From contig NZ_BMSE01000016.1 in the NCBI RefSeq assembly GCF_014648995.1, positions 62,001 through 126,000 on the forward strand: DNA of 64,000 bases. Reading direction: 5' to 3'. Source of the stretch: Streptomyces massasporeus (GTDB lineage Bacteria > Actinomycetota > Actinomycetes > Streptomycetales > Streptomycetaceae). A program made the translations under genes and the position numbers. This document shows, piece by piece, positions 41,175 through 49,432 of the stretch (position 1 is the first letter of the stretch; every line of letters begins with the position of its first letter). Below the pieces are notes generated by a model. That model ran no database searches, had not been told where the DNA came from, and saw only the letters and a program-made list of their open reading frames with translations.

Positions 41175-42763
41175 CGGAGGAACACCAGACGCTGGCGCTG
41201 CTGCTCTTCAGCGCGTTCGTCGCGGTCACGCTGGGGATCACCACCTGGGTCAGCCGAAACCGGCGGGGCTCGGCGGAGGAGTTCTATGCGGGCGGGCGGC
41301 TGTTCTCCCCCATGGAGAATGGTTTTGCCATCGCGGGCGACTACATGTCGGCCGCCTCCTTCCTCGGAGTCACCGGGCTCATCGCCCTGTTCGGTTACGA
41401 CGGGCTGCTGTATGTCGTCGGTTTTCTCGTGGCGTGGCTGGTGGTGCTGTTCCTGGTCGCCGAACTGGTTCGCAACTGCGGCCGGTTCACGATGGCCGAC
41501 GTCGTGGCAGCGCGGATGAGGGAGCGACCGGTTCGCATCGCGGCGGGAACCTCCTCGGTCACGGTGTCCGTTCTGTATCTGGTGGCGCAGATGGTCGGCG
41601 CGGGCAGCCTGGTGGCGCTGCTGCTCGGGGGCACGAGCGACGCGGCGCGGGACTGGACCGTCATCGGTGTGGGCGCGCTCATGGTGATCTACGTGTCCCT
41701 GGGAGGGATGCGGGCGACCACGTGGATCCAGATCGTCAAGGCGGTTCTGCTGCTCGGCGGCACCATCGTGCTGACGGCGCTCGTCCTGGTGCGTTTCCAC
41801 GGTGACGTGGACCGGTTGCTGCTCACGGCGGCGGAGCGCAGCGGGCACGGCGCGGCGTTTCTGGCGCCGGGGCTGAAGTACGGCGGGGACTGGACGGCCC
41901 GCTTCGACTTCATCAGTCTCGGGCTGGCCCTGGTGCTGGGTACGGCGGGGCTACCGCACATCCTGTCCCGCTTCTACACTGTGCCCACCGCGCGGGCCGC
42001 TCGCCGCTCGGTCGTCTGGGCCGTCGGGCTCATCGGCGGCTTCTACCTGATGACGATCGTGCTCGGGTTCGGTGCGGCCGCCATCCTGGGGCCGGACGCG
42101 GTGCGAGGGTCGAACGCGGCCGGGAACACGGCGGTTCCGCTGCTGGCGCTCGACCTGGGTGGTGGCGCGGGGTCCACCGGGGGGACGGTTCTCTTCGCGA
42201 TCGTCGCCGCGGTCGCCTTCGCCACGATTCTCGCCGTGGTCGCCGGGATCACGCTCGCGTCCTCGGCGTCCGTGGCCCACGACCTGTACGCCTCCCTGCG
42301 GCGCCGGGGCGGGAAGCCGCGCAGCGAGGTGGCCGTGGCCCGTCTCGCGGCCGTCGGCGTCGGCGTGGTGGCGATCGCGCTCGGTCTGCTGGCGCGGGAT
42401 CTCAACGTGGCGTTCCTGGTCGGCCTGGCCTTCGCCGTCGCCGCGTCCGCGAATCTGCCGGTACTGCTCTACTCCCTGTTCTGGCGCGGCTTCACCACCC
42501 GCGGCGCCGTGTGGGCGGTCTACGGCGGTCTGATTCCGGCCGTGGTGCTGGTGGTCCTGTCCCCGGTGGTCTCGGGAAGCCCCGACTCACTCTTTCCGGG
42601 CGTCGACCTCCATTACTTCCCGCTGCAGAACCCGGGCCTGGTCTCGATTCCCCTCGGCTTCCTCGCGGGCTGGCTGGGCACTGTCACCTCGACGGAGGTC
42701 CCGGACGAGGCCAAGCACGCGGAGACCGAAGTGCGTTCGCTGACGGGTGCCGGAGCGGCGTAG
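41171..42763 (+). CDS. Sodium:solute symporter, acetate permease (ActP)-like
   Basis: This 530-residue SSS-family transporter has about 13 predicted membrane helices. Family landmarks are SAEEFYAGGRLFSPMENGFA, AGDYMSAASFLGVTG near TM2, and the sodium-symporter signature-like GLALVLGTAGLPHILSRFYT. GTG 41171 is chosen because it overlaps the DUF485 stop. With DUF485 it likely imports acetate or another short monocarboxylate. Two two-component systems flank it, one of the CitAB type that often controls carboxylate transport. Confidence 0.9.
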   Translation: MTEEHQTLALLLFSAFVAVTLGITTWVSRNRRGSAEEFYAGGRLFSPMENGFAIAGDYMSAASFLGVTGLIALFGYDGLLYVVGFLVAWLVVLFLVAELVRNCGRFTMADVVAARMRERPVRIAAGTSSVTVSVLYLVAQMVGAGSLVALLLGGTSDAARDWTVIGVGALMVIYVSLGGMRATTWIQIVKAVLLLGGTIVLTALVLVRFHGDVDRLLLTAAERSGHGAAFLAPGLKYGGDWTARFDFISLGLALVLGTAGLPHILSRFYTVPTARAARRSVVWAVGLIGGFYLMTIVLGFGAAAILGPDAVRGSNAAGNTAVPLLALDLGGGAGSTGGTVLFAIVAAVAFATILAVVAGITLASSASVAHDLYASLRRRGGKPRSEVAVARLAAVGVGVVAIALGLLARDLNVAFLVGLAFAVAASANLPVLLYSLFWRGFTTRGAVWAVYGGLIPAVVLVVLSPVVSGSPDSLFPGVDLHYFPLQNPGLVSIPLGFLAGWLGTVTSTEVPDEAKHAETEVRSLTGAGAA

Positions 42764-42803
42764 GGGCGGTGCCTTCGGTGTCATGGCAGGAGGGCGCCCG
42801 GCA

Positions 42804-42823
42804 CCGGTTCGTGGAGGAACCGG
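42804..42823. terminator. Terminator between symporter and citB-type gene
   Basis: A 7-bp stem (CCGGTTC / GAACCGG) encloses a 6-nt loop in the 72-bp gap between the convergent genes. Confidence 0.6.
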
Positions 42824-42835
42824 CAGGCTGTCGCC

Positions 42836-43516
42836 CTAGCCGCGGGTCGCCCACACGTATCGGTGTTCCGGGCGGCCCGCGTCGCCGTACTTGAGGGTGA
42901 GTCTGGCCCGTCCCGTGCGTTCCAGGAGCTTCAGATAGCGCTGTGCGGTCTGACGGCTCACTCCGGTCCGCTCGGCGATCTCCTGGGCGGACAGGGGGCC
43001 GTCCGCGTTCATGAGGGACTGGCGGACCAGCTCGGCGGTGGTGGGGGAGTGCCCTTTGGGCAGGTCGGGTTCCGACGGTGCCGAGAGCGCCCCGAAGATG
43101 CGGTCCACCTCGGCCTGCTCGGCCTCTCCGCCGCCGTCGAGGGTGCGGCGCAGTTCGGCGTAGGCATCCAGCTTGGCCCGCAGGCCGGCGAAGGCGAACG
43201 GCTTGACCAGGTACTGCAGCGCGCCGTGCCGCATCGCCGCCTGCACGGTGGAGACGTCCCGGGCCGCGGTGACCATGATCACGTCGGTCTGATCGCCGCG
43301 CCGCCGCATCTCCTGGACGACCGCCAGCCCGGTCGCGTCCGGCAGGTAGTGGTCCAGGAGCACCAGGTCCAGCAGCGGCAGCGTCTCCAGCTGATGCAGT
43401 GCTTCCGCGGCGCTGTGGGCCACCCCCGCGACATGGAAGCCCGGTACCTTCTCGACGTAGGCGGCGTTGACCCGCGCGACCCTCATGTCGTCGTCCACGA
43501 CCAGGACCTCGATCAT
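42836..43516 (-). CDS. Response regulator of CitB/DcuR family
   Basis: This 226-residue regulator has a receiver domain with VVDDDMRVARVN and phosphoacceptor VLLDHYLPD (Asp55), the conserved VKPFAFAGL loop, and a C-terminal helix-turn-helix (about 165-220; LSAQEIAERTGVSRQTAQRYLK). That arrangement is typical of regulators paired with CitA/DcuS sensors of citrate and C4-dicarboxylates. The ATG shares one base with the kinase stop (TGATG), so the pair is translationally coupled. Confidence 0.94.
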   Translation of the reverse strand: MIEVLVVDDDMRVARVNAAYVEKVPGFHVAGVAHSAAEALHQLETLPLLDLVLLDHYLPDATGLAVVQEMRRRGDQTDVIMVTAARDVSTVQAAMRHGALQYLVKPFAFAGLRAKLDAYAELRRTLDGGGEAEQAEVDRIFGALSAPSEPDLPKGHSPTTAELVRQSLMNADGPLSAQEIAERTGVSRQTAQRYLKLLERTGRARLTLKYGDAGRPEHRYVWATRG

Positions 43517-45189
43517 CACGACTTCTCCTCGGTGGTCTGCGGAGCTGACGGCACGGTCAGGACGGTCGGCTCCGGGCCCGGCTCGGCCAGCGCCTCGGGC
43601 AGGACGACGGTGAACTCCGCGCCCCCGCCGTGCGCCTCTCCGACGGTCGCGCTGCCACCCTGCCGCTCCGCGAGCCTGCGCACCAGGGAGAGCCCGATAC
43701 CCCGCTCGCGGTGAGCCGGCGGCTTCTTCGTAGACCATCCCGTGTTGAAGATCAACTCGCGGTGCTCCGGCGGGATCCCGGGCCCGGTGTCGCGCACCCT
43801 GAGGATCGCCGTACGCCCCTCCGCGCGCAGTTCGACCTCCACGCGCGCGTGCGGTGTGCCGGCGACGGCGTCCAGGGCGTTGTCGACCAGGTTCCCGACG
43901 ACGGTGACGAGCCCCTGCGGGTCGACCAGCCGGTCGGGCAGCCGGGTCCGGTCCGACACCCACAGGGCGACGCCCCGTTCGGCCGCGACGGTCGCCTTGC
44001 CGACCAGCAGGGCGGCGAGGAGCGGGTCCTCGATCCGCTCCGTGACCTGTTCCGCGGTGGCCCGGTGGTCACCGACCACCTCGCCGACGAACTCGACGGC
44101 GTCGTCGTACATCTCCAGTTCGAGCAGTCCCAGAAGCGTGTGCATACGGTTGGCGTGCTCGTGGTCCTGGGCGCGCAGGGCGTCGATCAGACCATGCGTC
44201 GAGTCCAGTTCGCGGCCCAGCTGCTCCAGCTCGGTGCGGTCGCGCAGGGTGGCCACGGCGCCGCCGTCGTCGGTGGGCATGCGGTTGGCGACCAGCACCC
44301 GCTGCCCGCGCACGGTGAGCAGATCCGTCCCGGTCACGCGTCCGGCCAGTACATCGGCCGTACGGCCCGCGCCGAGCGCCTCGTCGGGGGAGCGGCCCAC
44401 CACCGTCTCCCCGATGCCCAGCAGGCGCTGTGCCTCGTCGTTCACGAGGCGGATGCGGCCGGTGCGGTCCAGGGCGACGACGCCCTCCCGAATACCGTGC
44501 AGCATCGCCTCGCGTTCGGACAGCAGCGCCGCGATGTCCGAGAAGGCCAGGTCCCTGGTCTGCCGCTGGACCCGCCGGGAGATGAGCCACGCGGCCAGCG
44601 CGCCCACGGCCAGGGCGCCGCCGGCGTACGCGAGCAGGCCCGGGATCGCGTGGATCAGGCGGGCCCGGACGCTGTCGTAGGCGATGCCGACGGAGACCGC
44701 GCCGACGACGGTGCCGTCGCTGTCGCGCAGCGGCACCTTGCCCCGGGCGGAGCGGCCCAGGGTGCCGCTGTCGATCTCCATGACCTCCTTGCCGGCCAAG
44801 GCCTGGCCGGGGTCGGTGGAGACGATGCCGCCGATCTGCTTCGGGTCCGTGTGCGACCAGCGCACGCCCCGCCAGTCCATCACCACGACGTACTCGGCCT
44901 TGGTGGCCTTCCGGATCCGCTCCGCCTCCCGCTGCACCGGACCGTTCGGCGACGGCGGCGTCTGCCTCACGTCCCGTGCGAGCTCCGGCTGCTGCGCGGT
45001 CGTCTGCGCGATCGCGAGAGCGCGGCGCATCGCCTGGTCGTCCAACTGGTTGCTGAGGGGCGCGAGGAACAACCCGGTCGCGAGCACCGCGACTCCCGCG
45101 GCGATCGCCACCTGCATCAGCAGCACCTGCGAGAACACCCGCCGGGGCAGGCCGAGGCGCAGGCGGCGTGCGGGGGGAGTGGGGCTCAT
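43516..45189 (-). CDS. Sensor histidine kinase of CitA/DcuS family
   Basis: This 557-residue kinase has one membrane helix near residues 20-42, an extracytoplasmic PAS/Cache-like sensor (about 45-190), a second helix (about 195-215), a cytoplasmic PAS (about 230-300), and a kinase core. The histidine is in DHEHANRMHTLLGL (about 340), as in CitA. The ATPase has NLVDNALDAV, DTGPGIP and RGIGLSLVRR. The likely ligand is a carboxylate such as citrate. Its neighbourhood contains an acetate-type symporter and two citrate synthase genes, which supports that idea. Confidence 0.93.
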   Translation of the reverse strand: MSPTPPARRLRLGLPRRVFSQVLLMQVAIAAGVAVLATGLFLAPLSNQLDDQAMRRALAIAQTTAQQPELARDVRQTPPSPNGPVQREAERIRKATKAEYVVVMDWRGVRWSHTDPKQIGGIVSTDPGQALAGKEVMEIDSGTLGRSARGKVPLRDSDGTVVGAVSVGIAYDSVRARLIHAIPGLLAYAGGALAVGALAAWLISRRVQRQTRDLAFSDIAALLSEREAMLHGIREGVVALDRTGRIRLVNDEAQRLLGIGETVVGRSPDEALGAGRTADVLAGRVTGTDLLTVRGQRVLVANRMPTDDGGAVATLRDRTELEQLGRELDSTHGLIDALRAQDHEHANRMHTLLGLLELEMYDDAVEFVGEVVGDHRATAEQVTERIEDPLLAALLVGKATVAAERGVALWVSDRTRLPDRLVDPQGLVTVVGNLVDNALDAVAGTPHARVEVELRAEGRTAILRVRDTGPGIPPEHRELIFNTGWSTKKPPAHRERGIGLSLVRRLAERQGGSATVGEAHGGGAEFTVVLPEALAEPGPEPTVLTVPSAPQTTEEKS

Positions 45190-45270
45190 ACCCAAGACGG
45201 TACGTGCGGCCGGCTGCCTGCCCTAGACGGGTGTGGCGTGGATCTCCAGATCAATGTGTGCAGGGCCGGC

Positions 45271-45339
45271 AGCATCAATGCACGAGAGCCGACAGCGTCC
45301 ATGCACGAGAGCCGACAGCGTCAATGCACCAAGTCAGCC
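45271..45339. repeat. Three 23-bp direct repeats
   Basis: Units begin at 45271, 45294 and 45317 with AGC(A/G)TC(A/C)ATGCACGAGAGCC-like sequence; the third is divergent at its end. They occupy the gap in front of the CitA-type kinase and run into the stop codon of the ferredoxin-like gene. The 23-bp period (about two helical turns) suits cooperative binding by a response regulator. Confidence 0.7.
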
Positions 45340-46278
45340 TGCCAGCGCCGTCGCCATCCTCAGCTCGCGCACCGCCACCACGTCCATCCGCGCGGGCGAC
45401 CCGAGGACGGACGCCCCGCAGCTCTCCGGGCGGGCCGGCAGCGCCGCACCCTGGGCCACGTCGACCTGCCAGCGGCGCCCGTCGGAGTGGGCGACGGTCA
45501 CCTCCCAGCGCGGGGCCGAGCCGACCGTCCGGACGACGCTCAGCGCTTCCGCGGTGTATTCGCCCGTCCTGGTGCGCACGGCGAGCTCGGCCGCCTGACC
45601 GGGCCGTTCCCAGGCGGAGCTGCCCCGGCACCCCTCCACGACGATCCGCCCCTCCCGGGCTCCGTGCAGGACCTCCTTGAGGGAGTGTGCCTCGGCCCGG
45701 CCGTATGCGTATCCGTACGGCAGCACCAGCACCGTGGGGGAGAAGCGGTGACCACCCAGATGGGTGACCTCCCAGACGCCCTCGACCCCGGACGTCGCCA
45801 GCTCGGCCGCGAGGGGCCTGCCGAGGAGGGCGCAGCAGCGGTCGCGCTTGCCGTTGGTGCAGACGAGGGCGAGCGGGTCACCGGCGTGGGGCCGGCCATC
45901 GAGCAGCGCGTCGAACGTACGGTGGTCGCCCCGGCCGAGCGCGGCGAAGTCGAGGCCGAGCAGCTGTCCTGGGTCCGAGGTCGAGGCGCTGTGCAGCCAC
46001 ACGTTTCCCGGGACGACGTGCGCGACGTACACCCGGCGTGCGGTGGGCATGCGGCGGTCCGCGTGGCGCCCGGGGCGGCGGATGAGCGCGATCCGTACGC
46101 CCGTGTCCTTGGCGGCGGCCTCCAGGGCACGTCCCAGGGCGGGGTCCAGGTGGCTCGAAGTGAGCGCCTTGGCACCCCACGGACCGGGCTGTTCGATCAA
46201 CAGCCAGGTCCTCGCGGTGGCCGCGGTTCCCGAAACGGGCTCGTCGAAGTCCCGGGAGACGCTTGAGCACGTACTCAC
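45334..46278 (-). CDS. Sucrase/ferredoxin-like family protein (thioredoxin-fold iron-sulfur protein), iron-regulated
   Basis: This 314-residue protein belongs to the sucrase/ferredoxin-like family, whose members have a thioredoxin-fold [2Fe-2S] domain. Likely cluster ligands are CTNGKRDRCC (about residues 147-156) with the downstream histidines of EVTHLGGHRF; TSVLVLPYG-like packing follows as PTVLVLPYGYAYG. GTG 46278 is chosen because TAGGCT lies 7 nt upstream as a leaderless -10. An iron box overlaps that -10, so the gene should be expressed only when iron is low. An electron-transfer role in ferric-siderophore reduction is plausible but inferred. Confidence 0.82.
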   Translation of the reverse strand: MSTCSSVSRDFDEPVSGTAATARTWLLIEQPGPWGAKALTSSHLDPALGRALEAAAKDTGVRIALIRRPGRHADRRMPTARRVYVAHVVPGNVWLHSASTSDPGQLLGLDFAALGRGDHRTFDALLDGRPHAGDPLALVCTNGKRDRCCALLGRPLAAELATSGVEGVWEVTHLGGHRFSPTVLVLPYGYAYGRAEAHSLKEVLHGAREGRIVVEGCRGSSAWERPGQAAELAVRTRTGEYTAEALSVVRTVGSAPRWEVTVAHSDGRRWQVDVAQGAALPARPESCGASVLGSPARMDVVAVRELRMATALAG

Positions 46279-46297
46279 AGAGGTGAGCCTAACCTGA
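46279..46297 (-). promoter_or_regulatory. Iron box (DmdR1/IdeR operator) over leaderless promoter
   Basis: Read on the minus strand it is TCAGGTTAGGCTCACCTCT, matching 16-17 of 19 positions of TTAGGTTAGGCTCACCTAA. It abuts the GTG start and covers the -10 TAGGCT (46286-46291). Confidence 0.82.
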
Positions 46298-46331
46298 CTT
46301 CGGCCGCTGCGAATTCCGGCCCCGCCCCGCG

Positions 46332-47645
46332 CTACTCCGGCAGTGGCCGGGGAGGCCTCGGACCTGCGTAGAGACCGGTGGGGCGCATCCGCAGGGGGCG
46401 TTCGCCGTACTCCTCCAGGGCGTGGGCGATCCAGCCCGCCGTGCGGGCCACGGCGAAGATCGTCTCGCCCGCGGTCGGCGCCATGCCGGAGGACACCGTG
46501 AGCACGGCGAGCGCCAGGTCCACGTTGGCGTGCAGCGGGACGTGCCGGGCGGTGGTCTCGACGATGTCGCGGGCCGCGAGGAGGGCGGGCTCGGCGCGAG
46601 GGATCCGCTCCAGGTGGGCGAACAGGGCACGCGCGCGTGGGTCCTCGCCGGGGTAGAGCCGGTGGCCGAGGCCCGGGACGCGGCGGCCGGCGCGCAGTTC
46701 GTCCGCGATCACGGGTGCCGCGTCGCCCTGTTCGAGTACGTCCTGCAGCAGCCGGTGGGCGAGCCCGCTGGCCGCGCCGTGCAGCGGGCCCTCGATCACG
46801 CCCAGCCCGGCGGAGACCGCCGCGTAGGGGTGGGCACGGGCCGAGGCGGCGACGCGCACCGCGAGGGTGGAGGCGGCCAGGTCGTGGTCGACGAGGAGGG
46901 CGAGGGCGGCGTCCAGGGCGCGCAGGGACGCCTCGTCGGGGTCCTTGCGCATCGAGAGCCGGGTCCACAGGCGGTGGGCCATGGGGCCCTCGTCACGGCG
47001 GTCGTGTCCCCTCGGCGGCAGGGCGGCGACGAGCGTGGGGATGAGGGTGCGCGCGGTGCCGAGCACGGCGTCCTCGGACAGGTCGAACCGCAGCGGGTCG
47101 GCGGTCGCGGCGGCGACCGTCGCCACTCGCAGCAGGTCGGCGGGCGCGGCGTGTTCGGGCAGCGCCTCGACGGCGCGGCGGGCGACGGACACGAAGGCGG
47201 CGGGCGCGGTGAACGTGCTGCCCGGGAGCATCCGGCCCGTCCAGAGCCACTCGGCGACCTCCTCGTAGGTGTGCCGTGTGGCCAGGTCGACCGCGTCGAC
47301 ACCGCGGAAGAAGTAGCGGTCGCTCTCGATGAGCGTGAGGCGGGTGCGGACGGACAGCTCGCCACCGGAATCGCCCCCGCCGGAGCTGCCCGAGCCGGAG
47401 CTGCCCGAGCCGGAGCTGCCCGAGCCGGAGCCGCCGGAGCCGTCCCGCCTGTTGCGCCGGGCGAGCGCCTCGACCTCTCCGGCGTCGAAGGTGCTGCCCC
47501 GCCCGCCGCTCACCCGCCGGCTGGTGAGCTGGCCACGGCTCACGTACGCGTACACGGTCTCCGGCTTCACGCCGAGCAGCTCGGCGGCCTCCCTGGTGCT
47601 CAACCGCCGTTCCGCGTCCATGGGGGCGGGCTCTTGATCGCGCAT
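46332..47645 (-). CDS. Citrate synthase-like protein fused to an N-terminal MerR/excisionase-type HTH
   Basis: This 437-residue protein starts with a DNA-binding domain (about residues 14-66: LSTREAAELLGVKPETVYAY, SRGQLTSRRV, FDAGEVEALARR). A flexible linker (about 70-92) of repeated GSGSS units follows, then a citrate synthase fold. Catalytic residues are conserved: EGPLHGAAS, GLGHRLY and HANVDLALAV. So it may be an active enzyme, a regulator that senses oxaloacetate or acetyl-CoA, or both. The ATG is 7 nt from TACGGT, suggesting a leaderless mRNA. It diverges from a second citrate synthase across an AT-rich dyad and lies 53 bp upstream of the iron-regulated ferredoxin-like gene. Confidence 0.88.
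   Translation of the reverse strand: MRDQEPAPMDAERRLSTREAAELLGVKPETVYAYVSRGQLTSRRVSGGRGSTFDAGEVEALARRNRRDGSGGSGSGSSGSGSSGSGSSGGGDSGGELSVRTRLTLIESDRYFFRGVDAVDLATRHTYEEVAEWLWTGRMLPGSTFTAPAAFVSVARRAVEALPEHAAPADLLRVATVAAATADPLRFDLSEDAVLGTARTLIPTLVAALPPRGHDRRDEGPMAHRLWTRLSMRKDPDEASLRALDAALALLVDHDLAASTLAVRVAASARAHPYAAVSAGLGVIEGPLHGAASGLAHRLLQDVLEQGDAAPVIADELRAGRRVPGLGHRLYPGEDPRARALFAHLERIPRAEPALLAARDIVETTARHVPLHANVDLALAVLTVSSGMAPTAGETIFAVARTAGWIAHALEEYGERPLRMRPTGLYAGPRPPRPLPE
47383..47442 (-). repeat. 15-bp microsatellite encoding Gly/Ser linker
   Basis: Three exact 15-bp units (GAGCTGCCCGAGCCG on the plus strand) and a fourth degenerate copy encode (SGSGS)n between the HTH and citrate synthase domains. 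Copy number is likely to vary between strains without a frameshift. Confidence 0.85.
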
Positions 47646-47685
47646 GGGGGTCACCGTATCCGTCCACCGGTCCATTGACTGATGT

Positions 47686-47700
47686 ATTGATTCAATCAAT
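47686..47700. promoter_or_regulatory. Palindrome in citrate synthase divergent promoter
   Basis: ATTGATT-C-AATCAAT is a perfect 7-bp dyad in an AT-rich island (47670-47730) with further TTGA/TCAA half-sites, including TTGACT (47676) and AGTCAA (47715). It is a likely binding site for the HTH-citrate synthase fusion. Confidence 0.6.
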
Positions 47701-47755
47701 ATTGACAGACATTGAGTCAATCATGGACAGTCAAATCAAGTCCAGGGAGGAAGTC

Positions 47756-48916
47756 ATGTCCGTGAACAGGTCAGCAGCCACTCTTCTCGAAGTGCCTCGG
47801 GGGCTCGCCGGTGTCGTCGTCACCGACACCCGGATCGGTGACGTCCGCGGTCTGGAGGGCTTCTACCACTACCGGCAGTACTCGGCCGTCGACCTCGCGC
47901 GGACCCGCGGCTTCGAGGACGTCTGGCATCTCCTCGTCCACGGCGAACTGCCGGACGCGGCGCGGAGCGCGGCCTTCGCGACCGAGACCGCCGCGCTGCG
48001 TCGGCTGCCCGACGAGGTGCGAGCGGCGCTGCCGGCCATCGCCGCGGCCGGCGGGCGCTCCGGACCGCTCGCCGGGATGCGTACGGCCCTCTCGCTGCTG
48101 GGTGCGGCGAAGGGGTTCCGGCCCGTGTACGACATCGCCGCGGACCGGCGCCGGCAGGACACGATCGAGGCGGCCGCGGCGGTGCCCACGCTGCTCGCCG
48201 CGCTGCATCGGCTCGGCGATGGGCTGGAGCCGGTGGAGCCGCGCGAGGACCTGTCCTACGCGGCGAACTACCTGTACATGTTGACCGGTTCGGTGCCCAC
48301 CGAGCCGCACGCGCGGGCGATCGAGCAGTATCTGATCTCCACCATTGATCACGGATTCAATGCATCAACGTTCACGGCCAGGGTCATCGCGTCGACGGGC
48401 GCGGACGTGGCGGCGTGCCTCGCCGGGGCGGTGGCGGCGCTGTCGGGGCCGCTCCACGGGGGTGCGCCCAGTCGCGCGCTGGACACCCTGGACGCGATCG
48501 GCACCCCGGACCGTATCGACCCCTGGGTACGTCAGCGGGTGCTCGCCGGTGAGCGCATCATGGGCTTCGGGCACGCGATCTACCGCACGGAGGATCCTCG
48601 CTCCCGCATGCTGCGCGAGGTCGCCCAGGGGTTCGGCGGGCCGCGGGTGGACTTCGCCGTCGAGGTGGAGCGTCACATCGAGGCGATCCTGGCGGAGCTG
48701 AAGCCCGGCCGGGAACTGCACACCAACGTCGAGTACTACGCGGGTGTGGTCATGGAACTCTGCGGCCTGCCGCGCGAGATGTTCACCCCGACCTTCGCCG
48801 CCGGGCGCGCGGTGGGCTGGAGCGCCAACATCCTTGAGCAGGCGGAGGACACGAAGATCATCAGGCCGGTGGCGCGGTACGTGGGGCCGGAGGCACCGGC
48901 GCCGTTGCCCGCCTGA
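47756..48916 (+). CDS. Citrate synthase (second, divergent copy)
   Basis: This 386-residue citrate synthase-family enzyme condenses acetyl-CoA and oxaloacetate (or propionyl-CoA in methylcitrate synthases). The two catalytic histidines lie in SGPLHGGAPS and GFGHAIYRT. The third catalytic position is HTNVEYYAGV, with Glu in place of the usual Asp, as I recall for this actinobacterial branch. Length is typical of type II-like short enzymes. ATG 47756 is preceded by GGGAGG at 5 nt. An upstream in-frame extension lacks a ribosome binding site. It is divergent from the HTH fusion protein, which is its likely regulator. Confidence 0.9.
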   Translation: MSVNRSAATLLEVPRGLAGVVVTDTRIGDVRGLEGFYHYRQYSAVDLARTRGFEDVWHLLVHGELPDAARSAAFATETAALRRLPDEVRAALPAIAAAGGRSGPLAGMRTALSLLGAAKGFRPVYDIAADRRRQDTIEAAAAVPTLLAALHRLGDGLEPVEPREDLSYAANYLYMLTGSVPTEPHARAIEQYLISTIDHGFNASTFTARVIASTGADVAACLAGAVAALSGPLHGGAPSRALDTLDAIGTPDRIDPWVRQRVLAGERIMGFGHAIYRTEDPRSRMLREVAQGFGGPRVDFAVEVERHIEAILAELKPGRELHTNVEYYAGVVMELCGLPREMFTPTFAAGRAVGWSANILEQAEDTKIIRPVARYVGPEAPAPLPA

Positions 48917-49083
48917 GCGAGGGCGCCGCGGGAGCGCAGGCGGCCCGGCACCGGGAGGTGTCGGCCGCGGCCTCAGCGCGATGAGCGCCTGGTGGTGGCG
49001 GCACTCGCCCGCCCTCGCCGGATCTCACCAACGCCGATGTGATCAGGTCCCGCTGTCCCATGGCGCCACGTGATGCCGTATCC

Positions 49084-49101
49084 GTTCACCTTGAGGTGAA
49101 C
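49084..49101. other. Palindrome at end of small ORF
   Basis: GTTCACCT-TG-AGGTGAAC has perfect 8-bp arms and covers the stop codon of the small minus-strand ORF. It could be a short terminator or an operator. Confidence 0.5.
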
Positions 49102-49247
49102 CATGCCGTGAACGCAGATCCGCCACAGGTCATCAGGATCGTCAACAACCGCACCGGCATGCTTTGGACCGTCATGCGGAATCCGCCGATGCGGATGTCC
49201 AGGGCCGGTGCCTGCTGATGCTTCTCATCTGTGCGGTCGCTCTTCAT
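49086..49247 (-). CDS. Small membrane-associated hypothetical protein, 53 aa
   Basis: ATG at 49247 is preceded by GGAGG with 8-nt spacing. The 53-residue product has a charged N terminus (MKSDRTDEKHQQAPA), then DIRIGGFRMTVQSMPVRLLT and a hydrophobic C-terminal helix (ILMTCGGSAFTAWFTSR). The xRIGGxxxTVQxxP pattern followed by a membrane segment recalls a family of short Streptomyces proteins that I know only as hypotheticals. It is in the same orientation as the DUF6082 gene, 186 bp downstream of it. Function unknown; existence is supported by the Shine-Dalgarno sequence and codon bias. Confidence 0.65.
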   Translation of the reverse strand: MKSDRTDEKHQQAPALDIRIGGFRMTVQSMPVRLLTILMTCGGSAFTAWFTSR

Positions 49248-49432
49248 TTCGTGTTCCTCCACGAGGTCTTATGTGACCTATGCACGAGGCGGTGGGATGC
49301 GGCCCTGTGGGGCCGAGGCCTCGACAACCGGGCGGCGTGGAGCGGCGGTTCGGCGGTGATCGACCCGGTACGCGGGATACGCAGTAGTCAACCTTGTGGA
49401 CACCTGGGGAAACGCGCCGGTTTATGGGTTCG

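Larger units (their letters stand above)
48917..49432. other. Gap region with one small ORF
   Basis: The region contains the 53-residue ORF on the minus strand and the palindrome overlapping its stop. The plus-strand frame at 49164-49451 has no ribosome binding site and no recognisable features. Confidence 0.45.
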
